Notes: generated by a model from the letters alone, not told the origin. A DNA stretch of 64,000 bases from Enterocloster lavalensis (GCF_902364025.1 NZ_CABJCG010000001.1:856528-920527); one strand, 5' to 3'. Numbered from the stretch's first letter, positions 50,685 to 59,786 are shown. A program made the numbers and translations.

Positions 50685-51983
50685 TTACAGCGAAATTCCC
50701 CCCCGTGCGCGGGCTCTCCGGTCTCGCACCGACTGAATCACCGGCACCATGAAAATGGCCACGATACCTCCGGCAAAACCGTTGTTGTACAGGTTCATTC
50801 CCCCGTAAACGATTCCCACGTTCAGAGCCACCGAGGAGTGAAGGTATCCGGCCACCAGACCTGCGATCACGCCGAACTCCCCGGCAATGGGCGCAAGCGT
50901 GGTGGAGAACAGCAGCGCCAGCATGGGGGACGGATCGGAAATGTTCCAATATTTCGTCATACTGGCCAACACCACTCCCATCATAATCGGGGCGATGTTG
51001 CGCAGATGTTTTCCCGTGGCGCTGAAGCCTACGATGGTGAAAATACCGCCGATGGTGGGGCCGTTCAGCGATCCGCCCACCGCCAGCACGAACAGGGTGG
51101 CGAACAGCCCGTTCACGCCCATGTTAAAGATGGTGGAGGCTCCGCCCTCGTCGGCCAGATAATCGGTTCCGGACACGCCGGAGGTCCGCAGAATCCGCCG
51201 GTAGGAAGCCCATATCTCCTTCCCCCGCGCCAGCGCTCCGGCCAGAATCATGCCGCCGAACAGGATGGACAGCAACACAAGAAACAGGTGGTCGTACCCG
51301 GTGGCCCAAATCTGTCTGGCTTTGGTTTCAATGCCAAAGGATTTGAGCAGAGAGACGATCACCGTGGCGATAATTCCGGAGGCAAACCCCACGTTGTAAA
51401 GGGAGTATCCTTTGTGGGCGTAATGGACATGGGTGGCTAAGGGCGGCAGCACAAAGCCGATGACCACGCCCACCACAATGCACATGACAAAGCGCAGGGG
51501 CACGGCGACGCTGTCGATCTGCATCACCTGGGTGATGATGGGCGACAGGCTGGTCCCGTACAGTCCAATGTAAATGTAGCGCGAAGGCGCGGTTTTATGG
51601 TAGTGAGCGTAGAGATATACGCCAAACAGGATTGTCCAGATATTCAGCAGATTTTTTCCAAACAGTGAAAATCCAAACATCAGGCAGCAGGAAGTGATGG
51701 TGTGTCCATCCATCTCCTTGCCGAGATAATAGATAATTCCAATGCTGATCAGGGTCAGAATACCTGCGTTGATCAGCGCGGCTCCGATGCCGCCTACCAG
51801 AAAATAGTCCGTAATCAGGAAATCCGGTTCCCGAAAAATATTGATGATGCCGGGGATGATTTCATTCACCGGCTGAATCACCATTCCTGCCACAATAAAA
51901 TAGATGGGGACCAGGGCCAGCAGGGCAAACCTGGCATTTCTGGAAAGGGGCTCATGTTCTCTAATCGACCTCAATACGTTCAT
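50685..51983 (-). CDS. DUF1576 multi-spanning membrane protein with internal duplication
   Basis: A 432-residue membrane protein with about twelve helices, recognised as DUF1576, a family largely seen in Clostridia and without known function. Two halves are similar: residues 58-215 (TDYFLVGGIGAALINAG, GFSLFGKNLLNIWTILFGV, YNVGFASGIIATVIV) and 273-418 (TDYLADEGGAS, GFSATGKHLRNIAPIMMGV, YNNGFAGGIVAIFMV). The twofold repeat and re-entrant-looking GF-x-GK-x-L-x-NI segments are typical of secondary transporters or channels (inference). The ATG follows AAGGAGACAAGA. It is a single-gene unit divergent from the SOS operon. Confidence 0.85.
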   Translation of the reverse strand: MNVLRSIREHEPLSRNARFALLALVPIYFIVAGMVIQPVNEIIPGIINIFREPDFLITDYFLVGGIGAALINAGILTLISIGIIYYLGKEMDGHTITSCCLMFGFSLFGKNLLNIWTILFGVYLYAHYHKTAPSRYIYIGLYGTSLSPIITQVMQIDSVAVPLRFVMCIVVGVVIGFVLPPLATHVHYAHKGYSLYNVGFASGIIATVIVSLLKSFGIETKARQIWATGYDHLFLVLLSILFGGMILAGALARGKEIWASYRRILRTSGVSGTDYLADEGGASTIFNMGVNGLFATLFVLAVGGSLNGPTIGGIFTIVGFSATGKHLRNIAPIMMGVVLASMTKYWNISDPSPMLALLFSTTLAPIAGEFGVIAGLVAGYLHSSVALNVGIVYGGMNLYNNGFAGGIVAIFMVPVIQSVRDRRARARGGISL

Positions 51984-52096
51984 TCTTGTCTCCTTCCAAT
52001 TAGCCTCCCCACTATCATATCGTAATTCAGGAAAATAATAAAGAAATTTTCTTGTTTTTTATTTAATACTTATTAATACTTGCCAATTTTTCCCTC

Positions 52097-52125
52097 TTGT
52101 TTTTCGAACACATGTTCTGTACAAT
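52097..52125 (+). promoter_or_regulatory. SOS promoter with LexA box
   Basis: TTGTTT (52097-52102) and TACAAT (52120-52125) are 17 bp apart, and the spacer holds CGAACACATGTTCT (52105-52118), which matches the Gram-positive LexA/DinR consensus CGAAC-N4-GTTCG in all but the last base. LexA bound there would block RNA polymerase; DNA damage should release the operon. Confidence 0.9.
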
Positions 52126-52164
52126 AAATTTAAACAATCACACAGGAAAGGAGGATCAGCCCTT

Positions 52165-52440
52165 ATGGAACAATCTGATCCCATTCTCAACATGCCGGTG
52201 GATGTGATTTCCTCCTGCGGGGCGGACGGCAGACTGCGGCCTTACCGGCTCCGCCTGGAGGAGGATCACGCCCTGCAGGTATTTTCCGTCCTGCAGATTC
52301 TCTCGGACAAGGAAATCAAGCCCGCAGGCCAGCCCATGATCTCCTACATTTGCCGCATCGGCTCCCAGGAGCAAAGCCGTCTGGCCGAGCTGCGCTACCA
52401 CATTTCCCGGCACCGCTGGTGCCTGTACCGCCTCCTATGA
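52165..52440 (+). CDS. Small partner protein of Y-family polymerase (YolD-like position, family unassigned)
   Basis: A 91-residue protein read from the ATG at 52165, preceded by AAAGGAGG. It contains MPVDVISSCGADGRLRPYRL (about 10-29), a hydrophobic middle and a C-terminal half with basic residues ending RHRWCLYRLL. I cannot assign a named family with confidence. It is the first gene of a LexA-controlled operon, and its stop codon overlaps the start of the polymerase gene (ATGA), so the two are made together. In Bacillus the unrelated-looking YolD-type proteins occupy the same place before UvrX/YqjW polymerases; an accessory role in translesion synthesis is a fair inference. Confidence 0.8.
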   Translation: MEQSDPILNMPVDVISSCGADGRLRPYRLRLEEDHALQVFSVLQILSDKEIKPAGQPMISYICRIGSQEQSRLAELRYHISRHRWCLYRLL

Positions 52441-53678
52441 GCGGCGTCTATTTCCACATCGATGTGAACAGCGCCTATTTAAGCTGGACCGCGGCGAAAC
52501 GCCTGGTGGACGGAAATCCCCAGGACATCCGCCGGATTCCCGCCGTGATCGGCGGGGACGAGAGCTCCCGGCACGGCATCGTGCTGGCGGGGAGCCTGCC
52601 CGCCAAGGCCCTGGGGATCCGCACCGGGGAACCCCTGATCGTAGCCCGCAGGCGCGCTCCGGGCCTGCTGATCCTGCCCCCGGACTACGGGCTCTACGCC
52701 CAGTGCAGCCGGGCGCTCATGGAACTGCTCTCCCAGTTCTCCCCGGATGTGTTCCAGTACAGCATCGACGAGGCATTTATCGACATGAGCCGGAGCGTCC
52801 GCCTGTTCGGTTCCCCTCTGACCGCCGCGGAAACCATACGCAGCCGGGTGCGGGAGGAGCTGGGCTTCACCGTCAACATCGGCATCTCCTCCAACAAACT
52901 GCTGGCAAAAATGGCCTCCGACTTCCGCAAACCGGACCGCTGCCACACCCTGTTCCCCGAGGAAATCCCCCTGAAAATGTGGCCTCTGCCCGTCTCCTCC
53001 CTGTTCTTTGCCGGTCCGGCCGCCAGGCGCAAACTACAAAACCTGGGAATCCGCACCATCGGGGAGCTGGCCCGCACCGACCGGGCGCTTTTAACCGCCC
53101 ATTTGAAAAATCAGGGCCGGGTTCTGTGGGAGTACGCCAACGGCTTTGACACCTCCCCCTACCTGATCCCCCTGGACCGGAACAAGGGCTTTGGCAACAG
53201 CATGACCATGCCCATGGACGTGGGCAGCCCCGAACAGGCCCGCCAGTTCCTGCTCTTTTTGAGCGAGACGGTCAGCGCCCGGATTCGCGCCGACCAGGCG
53301 AAAATTTCCTGCGTCAGCCTGTCCCTGGTGGACTGCAATTTCAGCCGCTGTTCCTGCCAGGAAACGCTGGCCCGCCCCACCGACTTAACGGAGCCCATCT
53401 ACCAGGCCGCCTGCCGTCTGCTGATGCGCGCCTGGGACAAAACGCCGCTGCGAAAGCTGGGCGTTCACACCAGCCGGGTTGTGCGGGAGGAATGCAGCCA
53501 GCTCACCCTGTTCCCGCCGGGGCGCGAGGAAAAACTAAGGCGGCTGGAACTGGCCCTTGACCAGATCCGCGCCGCCTATGGCTCCCAGGCCGTAACCCGG
53601 GGATGTTTTTTAAACGAGCGGCCCGAAAAGCCTCCCTCCCTTTCCATCAGAAGGCCTCCGGACCGCTCCTCTTTCTGA
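52437..53678 (+). CDS. Y-family DNA polymerase (DinB/Pol IV-like)
   Basis: A 413-residue translesion polymerase. The palm motif VYFHIDVNSAYLSW (about 3-16) and YSIDEAFIDMS (about 103-113) contain the catalytic acids; the steric-gate residue is the Tyr of NSAYLSW. A helix-hairpin-helix fingers/thumb region (LGIRTIGELARTDRALLTAH, about 202-221) and a little-finger domain (about 245-360) follow. The C-terminus (LTLFPPGREEKLRRLELALD) contains QLTLF, a beta-clamp-binding motif. Start and stop codons overlap with the small gene upstream, and both depend on the SOS promoter. Confidence 0.95.
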   Translation: MSGVYFHIDVNSAYLSWTAAKRLVDGNPQDIRRIPAVIGGDESSRHGIVLAGSLPAKALGIRTGEPLIVARRRAPGLLILPPDYGLYAQCSRALMELLSQFSPDVFQYSIDEAFIDMSRSVRLFGSPLTAAETIRSRVREELGFTVNIGISSNKLLAKMASDFRKPDRCHTLFPEEIPLKMWPLPVSSLFFAGPAARRKLQNLGIRTIGELARTDRALLTAHLKNQGRVLWEYANGFDTSPYLIPLDRNKGFGNSMTMPMDVGSPEQARQFLLFLSETVSARIRADQAKISCVSLSLVDCNFSRCSCQETLARPTDLTEPIYQAACRLLMRAWDKTPLRKLGVHTSRVVREECSQLTLFPPGREEKLRRLELALDQIRAAYGSQAVTRGCFLNERPEKPPSLSIRRPPDRSSF

Positions 53679-53679
53679 T

Positions 53680-53781
53680 TTATACCAGCCATATGGCATA
53701 GCGGATTCCAACTGCCGCCACGACCATAAGACACATGATGAGAAACTCCTCAACTCCATGGATGACAACCTTGCGCTTCAT
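53680..53781 (-). CDS. 33-residue single-helix membrane peptide
   Basis: A very short gene: ATG at 53781, TAA at 53680. It starts MKRKVVIHGVEEF, a basic and acidic head, followed by a hydrophobic stretch LIMCLMVVAAVGIRYAIWLV that can span the membrane once. AAAGGAGG sits eight bases upstream of the ATG, a much better ribosome binding site than expected by chance. I do not recognise the family. It lies alone between the polymerase gene and ylmC, convergent with the former. Small membrane peptides of this type often bind and adjust larger membrane proteins (general knowledge, not shown here). Confidence 0.65.
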   Translation of the reverse strand: MKRKVVIHGVEEFLIMCLMVVAAVGIRYAIWLV

Positions 53782-53889
53782 ATGGCAGACCTCCTTTTGA
53801 TCCTTTCTTTTATAACTCCATCATAGTCCTGAGCTGTTAAAGATTCCATAGGGATTCAAATCTGCCGCATTAAGATTGCATTAGCGTCC

Positions 53890-54150
53890 TCAGCATTTGA
53901 CCGCCTCGGACACCTCCTTTGGTTTTACATCCACCAATATAATATCATCCCCTACCTGACAGATATCGCAGAAGGGGATGATATATTCTTTTTCCCGCCC
54001 CAGAAAGCCGCAGATGCAGCCCGGTCCCGGGACGATAATCGCCAGCATGCAGCCGGTTTTCATGTCAAAATCCACGTCCCCCACAAACCCGAGACGCTTA
54101 CAGTCCTTTACATTGATAACTTCCTTCTGTTTCAGCTCGCTGATTCGCAT
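53890..54150 (-). CDS. YlmC/YmxH family sporulation protein (PRC-barrel)
   Basis: An 86-residue PRC-barrel protein: MRISELKQKEVINVKDCKRL at the start, then GFVGDVDFDMKTGCMLAIIV (about 21-40) and a second strand set around EYIIPFCDICQVGDDIILVD. The YlmC/YmxH family is found in spore-forming Firmicutes and belongs to sigma-E/sporulation-linked genes in Bacillus; the molecular role is unknown. It is followed by the 33-residue peptide gene and preceded by the DUF975 gene in the same direction. Confidence 0.93.
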   Translation of the reverse strand: MRISELKQKEVINVKDCKRLGFVGDVDFDMKTGCMLAIIVPGPGCICGFLGREKEYIIPFCDICQVGDDIILVDVKPKEVSEAVKC

Positions 54151-54203
54151 TCGCTCACGCCCTCAAATACTTCCTCACTGTACTATATGAGGGCGGGCGG
54201 CGA

Positions 54204-55034
54204 TTAAGAAGCGCCGGCTGGATTTTTCCCGGCCGGATCGGGGCGCCATTTGATCCCAAGCTGCTCCTTCTCCGCTTTTAAATCCTGATAAAATCCGAAG
54301 GTCGAGCACTCGATATAGGGCATGATCCACAGCGTTCCGATTCCAAAGGAAAGCTGCCCCAGAATGTGCCAGCCGATAAAGCTCAAATGGAAACAGAACA
54401 GCTTCCACCTGCGCCTTTTTGTCAGCTTTGCGCTGGCCTTCAGGCAGGCAAAGGTTCCCAGGTCCGGGCAGTCGATCATCACATAGAGCGCCAGGCCCCA
54501 AAACAGGGAGAGGATAATGGAAACAACAATAAACAGCAGCCAGGACAGCACCACCAGCGCGATCCCGGTTGCGGTCGTGTCCATCTCCAGGCGCACCCGC
54601 ATATAGCTCACAAAATAGGGAATCATAAAAATCACCTGAATCAGGCCGATCACAAAGCTGATCCCCAAAATATGCCAGGGCGTCTTTCCCTTAAAGCCGT
54701 AAAACATATCCCCCAGCCGGATGTCCTGACCGCGAAAGGCCTTGTATGCCATCTTCAGAGTACCGCCCTGCAACAGGACCTCCGTGACCACCATAATCAC
54801 CATCAGCAGCGCTATGATAATGGACATCAACATCACGCCGAAGGGGATTCCTCCGCCAAAACGTCTGCCGGACGCAGCCAGGATATAGGTCAGCGTATAA
54901 GACACCATGACGACCAGCACAATGGCGGTCGCAAATATCATCAAAAATCCCAGCAGTCTGGCCAGCACGATGTTGCCATATCTGCCGAGCAGGGATTTCC
55001 TCGCCTGTGTGCGGTATTCAGCTGCTTTTTTCAT
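54204..55034 (-). CDS. DUF975 family membrane protein
   Basis: A 276-residue protein with about six membrane helices. It opens with [19 protein letters not shown], a start typical of DUF975 (YIP1-like/uncharacterised integral membrane) proteins of Firmicutes, and has the family-like segments [10 protein letters not shown] (about 106-115) and [20 protein letters not shown] (about 197-216). Function is unknown. The start ATG overlaps the stop of the DUF4190 gene by four bases, so the two products are coupled and probably work in the same place in the membrane. Confidence 0.9.
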   Translation of the reverse strand: MKKAAEYRTQARKSLLGRYGNIVLARLLGFLMIFATAIVLVVMVSYTLTYILAASGRRFGGGIPFGVMLMSIIIALLMVIMVVTEVLLQGGTLKMAYKAFRGQDIRLGDMFYGFKGKTPWHILGISFVIGLIQVIFMIPYFVSYMRVRLEMDTTATGIALVVLSWLLFIVVSIILSLFWGLALYVMIDCPDLGTFACLKASAKLTKRRRWKLFCFHLSFIGWHILGQLSFGIGTLWIMPYIECSTFGFYQDLKAEKEQLGIKWRPDPAGKNPAGAS

Positions 55035-56722
55035 GATCCGATCACCTCCGACACAAGGGAGGAGGCGTCCATGAGCAGGAACAGGACAATGGCAATCACC
55101 GCCAGCACCAGGCCGATGATGGACAGCGTCAGCCCGGTTTTCGCCTGGCCGCTCATGGGTTCATCCCGCTTGGACAGCAGGGCGAAAATGATTCCAAGGG
55201 AACCAAAGGCGATGCCCACATATCCGCACCAGCAGCAGACCAGGGACAGGATGCCCATCACCAGAGAGGCGGTTGCCATGCCGTTGGGCGCGGCCTTGAT
55301 CTCCGTCTGGTACTGCATCTGATACTGAGGCCCCTGGTTATAGCCCTGCTGGGGGCCGCCGGTGGAGGGCTGGTAACGGTTGGGGGCGTAGCCTTGCTGA
55401 TTATAGCCCTGTTGGTTATAGCCCTGTTGGTTGTAACCCTGTTGGTTGTAGCCGGGCTGGGGGGCCTGGTTGTAGGCTCCGGGCTGGCCGGGCTGGGGGG
55501 CCTGGTTATAGGCTCCGGGTTGGCCGGGACGCATCGGCTGGCCTCCGGGCTGATTCCCGGGCTGGCCGGGCTGTGCTCCCTGACCATAGGCTCCGGGCTG
55601 ACCGGGGCGTACGGGCTGACCTCCAGGCTGGCCCGGCTGTACTCCCTGGCCATAGGCTCCCGGCTGACCAGGACGTACCGGCTGGCCTCCAGGCTGACCG
55701 GGCTGTACTCCCTGGCCATAGGCTCCCGGCTGACCGGGACGTACCGGCTGGCCTCCAGGCTGGCCCGGCTGACTCCCTGGCTGACCGGGCTGACTCCCAG
55801 GCTGGCCCGGCTGTACTCCCTGACCATAGGCTCCGGGCTGACCGGGACGTACCGGCTGGCCTCCAGGCTGGCCCGGCTGCATCCCTGGCTGACCGGGCTG
55901 ACTCCCAGGCTGGCCGGGCTGTACTCCCTGGCCATAGGCTCCGGGCTGGCCGGGACGTACCGGCTGGCCTCCGGGCTGGCCCGGCTGCATCCCTGGCTGA
56001 CCGGACTGTACTCCCTGACCATAGGCTCCAGGCTGACCGGGACGCATCGGCTGCCCGGGCTGACCAGGCTCTACCGCCTGACCATAACCCCCCGGCTGCA
56101 CTCCCTGGCCATAGCCTCCCGGATGACCAGGACGCACTCCCGTTCCATAGGCTCCGGGCTGGCCGCTTTGCGCTCCCTGTCCATATCCGCCATAACTGCC
56201 GGGCTGACCGCCCGGAACGCCCTGTCCGTATCCGGTGTAACCGCCGGGCCGGCCACTTTGGGCTCCCTGCCCATCTGCTCTCTGCCCGTCTGCGCCCTGG
56301 CTCCCGGTCTGAGCCTCAAACGTCCCTGCCTGCATCCCCTGGCCGAAGGCTCCCGGCTGAGCGCCAGCTACAGCGCTTTCCGCGTCTTTTACAGCTTCAG
56401 GCCGGGAATTCTCCGCTTCCCCGCCGCAAACCTCATTCTCGCCCGCAGAACCGCCCTCACAGGCCCCATGCTCCGCAGTATTCTCCGACTCCGCAGCGGC
56501 CTCTGCTTCCTTCCCGTCCGCAGCGTCCTCCGCTTCTCCGTCCCCGGACGCCTCGCTCTGTTCCAAACTGTATGTCTCCAGAACCGGCGGAATATCGGTC
56601 ACAACCGGCGGTATTCCGGTCTCCTCAAAAGACGTGGCAGGCGCATCCGCCTGGCCGCCGTCAAGAGGGCTCCCTCCGGATATCTCCTGGCCGCCGTTCA
56701 GTTTATCGTTGTCATAATCCAT
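55031..56722 (-). CDS. DUF4190 protein with long Gly-Pro-Gln repeat region
   Basis: A 563-residue protein in three parts. Residues 1-120 are acidic and Glu/Ala-rich; residues about 155-445 are low-complexity repeats built of [16 protein letters not shown] and QPVRPG blocks, with a YNQQG run at the end; residues 482-552 are two membrane helices of the DUF4190 type ([19 protein letters not shown] and [19 protein letters not shown]). There is no signal peptide, so the repeat tail should stay in the cytoplasm, joined to the membrane at its C-terminus. The repeats lack the strict Gly-X-Y of collagen. The many Pro pairs may need EF-P. Function unknown. Confidence 0.85.
   Translation of the reverse strand: MDYDNDKLNGGQEISGGSPLDGGQADAPATSFEETGIPPVVTDIPPVLETYSLEQSEASGDGEAEDAADGKEAEAAAESENTAEHGACEGGSAGENEVCGGEAENSRPEAVKDAESAVAGAQPGAFGQGMQAGTFEAQTGSQGADGQRADGQGAQSGRPGGYTGYGQGVPGGQPGSYGGYGQGAQSGQPGAYGTGVRPGHPGGYGQGVQPGGYGQAVEPGQPGQPMRPGQPGAYGQGVQSGQPGMQPGQPGGQPVRPGQPGAYGQGVQPGQPGSQPGQPGMQPGQPGGQPVRPGQPGAYGQGVQPGQPGSQPGQPGSQPGQPGGQPVRPGQPGAYGQGVQPGQPGGQPVRPGQPGAYGQGVQPGQPGGQPVRPGQPGAYGQGAQPGQPGNQPGGQPMRPGQPGAYNQAPQPGQPGAYNQAPQPGYNQQGYNQQGYNQQGYNQQGYAPNRYQPSTGGPQQGYNQGPQYQMQYQTEIKAAPNGMATASLVMGILSLVCCWCGYVGIAFGSLGIIFALLSKRDEPMSGQAKTGLTLSIIGLVLAVIAIVLFLLMDASSLVSEVIGS
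55388..56260 (-). repeat. In-frame Gly/Pro/Gln tandem repeats
   Basis: Imperfect tandem repeats with a base unit of about 66 bp (22 residues, [22 protein letters not shown]) and inserted 12- to 24-bp subunits ([14 protein letters not shown]); then about five 15-bp units encoding YNQQG. Long nearly identical segments indicate recent copying and make the region prone to length change and assembly error. Confidence 0.9.
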
Positions 56723-56905
56723 CTGAACTTTCTCCTTTCGCTTACAGGGACCGAAATCCCCGCTTTTTCCAACACGCCGTCCACCGGATACGCTGACTCC
56801 GAAAGCCGGCTACAGAAAATCCGCGCCGCTCTGCGCACTCAGCGGTGTTTTGAGACAGCTGCATATGTTCCAACCAAGCGAAACATCATCTCGCCAAGTG
56901 CTCAC

Positions 56906-56934
56906 AGTATATCATATCTGACAAAAAAATACAA
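56906..56934 (-). promoter_or_regulatory. Promoter of the DUF4190-DUF975 unit
   Basis: On the minus strand TTGTAT (56929-56934) and TATACT (56906-56911) are 17 bp apart, the same hexamers as at the rnf promoter. The leader is about 175 bases long; I see no clear structure in it. Confidence 0.6.
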
Positions 56935-57017
56935 TCCGCCGGAATTTCCCGACGAATTGCATTTTCCAAAACGATTATTGTCAATCTTGAGAAGCGTCCA
57001 GACATCGGACCGCCGCT

Positions 57018-57938
57018 TTAGAACATGGGAACAACGGCTCCCTCATATTTACTCTCCATGAACGCCTTCACCTCCGGGCTGGTCAGGGCCTCGATCAACG
57101 CCTTGATGTCCTCCCGGTTCTCATCGCCCTCGCGCACGGCCACCACATTTCCGTAGGTGGTAGCTGCCAGGGAATCGCTGCTCTCGGTAGCCAGAGCGTC
57201 GGAAACCTTCAGGCCGGACTCAATGGCATAGTTTCCGTTGATAACCGCGATGTCGCAGTCCGCCAGAGAACGCGGAATCTGCGCTGCCTCCAGCTCTACG
57301 ATGTCCAGGTTCTTGGGATTCTCCACAATCTCATTGCGGGTGGCTTCCAGGCCTGCGCCCTCCTTCAGCTTTAACAGTCCCTGCGCCTCCAGAAGCAGCA
57401 GCGCTCTGGCCTCGTTGGTCACATCGTTGGGAACCAGCACGGTCGCCTTGTCCGGCAGCGCGGACAGGTCCGTGGTCTTGCCGGCGTAAATGCCGAAGGG
57501 CTCATAGTGGATCACGCCTGCGCTCACCAGCTTGGTCCCGTTCTGCTCGTTAAAGGAATCCAGATAGGGCTTGTGCTGGAAATAGTTGGCATCCAGATCG
57601 CCGCCATCCAGCGCCTGGTTAGGAATTACATAATCGGTGTACTCCTGAATCTGCAGATCATATCCCTTGGCTGCCATCACCGTCTTGGCCGCCTCCAGAA
57701 TCTGCGCGTGGGGAGCCGGGCTGGCGCCTACCACGATGGGCTTTAACTCAGCAACCGTTGTCTCTGCAGCTGCCTCTGCGGTGGTTTCCTCCGCATTTGC
57801 CTCCGCAGCGGTGGTCTCAGCAGCGGTCTCCGCGCTGGAAGCCGCCGTTGTCTCCTTTGCGCCGCCTCCGCAGCCTGCCAGTGTTCCCGCCGCCAGCGCT
57901 GCCGCCAGCAGTGCCGCTCCAAGTGCTCTCTTCTTCAT
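57018..57938 (-). CDS. metQ: Methionine ABC transporter substrate-binding lipoprotein
   Basis: A 306-residue NlpA/MetQ-type lipoprotein. The signal has a KKR start and the lipobox LAGC (Cys23), followed by an Ala/Glu/Thr-rich linker of about 40 residues. The binding domain begins near IVVGASPAPHAQIL (about 68-81) and shows YTDYVIPNQALDGGDLDANYF-type sequence (YTDYVIPNQAL, then DGGDLDANYF; about 101-121), typical of MetQ. It delivers D- or L-methionine to MetNI. The ATG at 57938 is preceded by GAGGAGG; it is the last gene of the unit. Confidence 0.96.
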   Translation of the reverse strand: MKKRALGAALLAAALAAGTLAGCGGGAKETTAASSAETAAETTAAEANAEETTAEAAAETTVAELKPIVVGASPAPHAQILEAAKTVMAAKGYDLQIQEYTDYVIPNQALDGGDLDANYFQHKPYLDSFNEQNGTKLVSAGVIHYEPFGIYAGKTTDLSALPDKATVLVPNDVTNEARALLLLEAQGLLKLKEGAGLEATRNEIVENPKNLDIVELEAAQIPRSLADCDIAVINGNYAIESGLKVSDALATESSDSLAATTYGNVVAVREGDENREDIKALIEALTSPEVKAFMESKYEGAVVPMF

Positions 57939-58009
57939 AATTGTTTCCTCCTCATTTTTTGATTCCCCGTTCGGGGGTGTTTTTATCATCAGCCGGGGCC
58001 TTTGCGCCC

Positions 58010-58675
58010 TCAGCGGATTCTCTTGTCGCTCTTTCTGGAAGTTCTCATAAACGCTTCCTGGATCAGCTGTACGATGATCACCAGCAGCGCCACGGTCACC
58101 AGCATCATGTCCGTCTGATAGCGGTGATAACCGTACCGGATGGCGATGTCTCCCAGACCTCCGGCTCCCACGGCTCCCGCCATGGCCGAGTAACCCAGGA
58201 TCGTCGTGATGGAGATGGCCGCCCCCACCAGCAGAGAGGGTTTCGCTTCCGGCAGCAGCACCTTCCAAATGATCTGCCAGGTGGACGCCCCCATGGACTG
58301 GGCCGCTTCCACCACCCCGGCGTCCACTTCCTTTAAGGAAGATTCCACCATGCGCCCTATGTAAGGGGCCGCCGCGATAATGAGCGGCACCACCGCCGCG
58401 TTGGGGCCGATAATCTTGCCCACCACCAGGCGTGTGAAGGGGATCACCATAATCATCAGGATCAAAAACGGTACGGAGCGCAGCAGGTTGATCGCCAGAC
58501 CCAGCACCTTGTTAAACAGCGGCACCGGCCGGATTCCGTCCTTGTCCGTCACCATCAGGGCGATTCCCAGCGGAATCCCTATTAAATAAGAAATAAGAGA
58601 GGACATGAACACCATGTAAATGGTCTGCATGGTCCCTTCCTTCAGCATATTGATTGTCGTCGCGTCAAACTGCAT
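58010..58675 (-). CDS. metI: Methionine ABC transporter permease
   Basis: A 221-residue permease with five membrane helices and the EAA loop segment AAQSMGASTWQIIWKVLLPEA (split as AAQSMGASTW, QIIWKVLLPEA; about 144-164), which docks on the ATPase MetN. Two MetI copies form the channel. I start it at the ATG at 58675 (MQFDATTINM), which has GAGGAGG nine bases upstream and begins two bases before the end of metN. The order metN-metI-metQ is the usual one. Confidence 0.95.
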   Translation of the reverse strand: MQFDATTINMLKEGTMQTIYMVFMSSLISYLIGIPLGIALMVTDKDGIRPVPLFNKVLGLAINLLRSVPFLILMIMVIPFTRLVVGKIIGPNAAVVPLIIAAAPYIGRMVESSLKEVDAGVVEAAQSMGASTWQIIWKVLLPEAKPSLLVGAAISITTILGYSAMAGAVGAGGLGDIAIRYGYHRYQTDMMLVTVALLVIIVQLIQEAFMRTSRKSDKRIR

Positions 58676-58676
58676 G

Positions 58677-59693
58677 TCATCGCACCTCCTCAAACGTCAC
58701 CCTGGTGGTTTTTAAGTAATTCCGGATCCGGTTGGCGTCCGCCTCGTCCTCCGGGAGCTGGATCAGCATCTGGCCCATGGCCTTACCCTCGATATCCCGG
58801 GTGTCCGCATGCATAATGTTCACCGGCACCTTGCAGGCCAGCACCATATTGGAGATGATAGGCTCCGAGGACTCACGGCCGTCGAAAATGATTCGGATCT
58901 GGCCGGATTTTCCGAAGTTTACAGCCGTGTGCCCGGCTTCGCCCAGAATCAGCTGACGGCCGATCTCGGACTTGGGGCCGGAGAAAATATCCGAAACCTT
59001 CCCCACCTCCGCGATGTGGCTGTGGTCGATGATCGCCACCTTGTCGCAGATGGCTTCGATCACCGCCATCTCATGGGTAATCACGATCACCGTAACGCCC
59101 ATTTCCCGGTTAATCCGTTTGAGAAGCTGTAAAATGGACTTGGTGGTGTTGGGATCCAGCGCGCTGGTGGCCTCGTCGCACAGCAGCACTCTGGGGTTGG
59201 TGGCCATGGCCCTGGCGATGGCCACTCTCTGCTTCTGGCCTCCCGACAGCTGAGCCGGATAGGCCTTGGCCCGGTCCTCCAGACCCACCAGGGCCAGCAG
59301 CTCCTCCGCCCGTTTTCTGGCCTCGGCCCGGCCGGTACCTGCGATCTCCATGGGGAAGCAGATGTTCTGCAGCACGTTTCGCTGGCTCAGCAGGTTGAAC
59401 TGCTGGAAAATCATACCCATGGACTGTCTGGCCAGGCGCTTCTGCTTGTCGCTCATAGCCGACAGGTTCTTGTCCTGAAAAATCACCTTGCCCGAGGTGG
59501 GCACCTCCAGGTAATTGATACAGCGCACCAGCGTGCTCTTTCCGGCTCCCGAGAGGCCGATGATTCCGAAGATCTCCCCGCTTTTAATCTCCAAATTAAT
59601 GTCCTCCAGCGCGGTCACCGTGCCGTTTGCGGTGGAAAATTGTTTTCCCAGGCCCTCCAGCCGTATAATCGGCTCCTGTTTGTTTCCTTCCAT
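58677..59693 (-). CDS. metN: Methionine ABC transporter ATP-binding protein
   Basis: A 338-residue ATPase with Walker A GLSGAGKST (about 39-47), signature LSGGQKQRVAIARA (about 142-155), Walker B VLLCDEATSALDP (about 160-172) and a C-terminal ACT-like NIL domain (about 255-335) that senses intracellular methionine and inhibits transport when it is plentiful. I choose the ATG at 59693, which has AAAGGA nine bases upstream; another in-frame ATG at 59702 directly abuts that site. The gene lies behind a leader with a Met/Cys-rich short ORF and a hairpin. Confidence 0.96.
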   Translation of the reverse strand: MEGNKQEPIIRLEGLGKQFSTANGTVTALEDINLEIKSGEIFGIIGLSGAGKSTLVRCINYLEVPTSGKVIFQDKNLSAMSDKQKRLARQSMGMIFQQFNLLSQRNVLQNICFPMEIAGTGRAEARKRAEELLALVGLEDRAKAYPAQLSGGQKQRVAIARAMATNPRVLLCDEATSALDPNTTKSILQLLKRINREMGVTVIVITHEMAVIEAICDKVAIIDHSHIAEVGKVSDIFSGPKSEIGRQLILGEAGHTAVNFGKSGQIRIIFDGRESSEPIISNMVLACKVPVNIMHADTRDIEGKAMGQMLIQLPEDEADANRIRNYLKTTRVTFEEVR

Positions 59694-59754
59694 TCCTTCC
59701 ATTCCTTTCGTATGTCCCGTCAAGCCGCCCCCCTGGGGCCCCTTAAACTCAATA

Positions 59755-59786
59755 AGGGCCGCATGTCTTGTTAGACTTGCGGCCCT
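59755..59786 (-). terminator. Attenuator-type hairpin between the leader ORF and metN
   Basis: AGGGCCGCA-GTCT at 59755-59768 pairs with AGAC-TGCGGCCCT at 59773-59786, nine plus four pairs with one T/T mismatch and a TGTT loop. On the minus strand it is followed by TTATTGAGTTT, a moderately T-rich end. It lies 61 bases before metN, so premature termination here would switch off metNIQ. Confidence 0.7.

Noticed and set aside
55394..57061. Long plus-strand frames opposite the Gly-Pro-Gln gene
   Set aside because: By-products of the in-frame repeat on the other strand; Leu/Gly repeats with no start signal or family.
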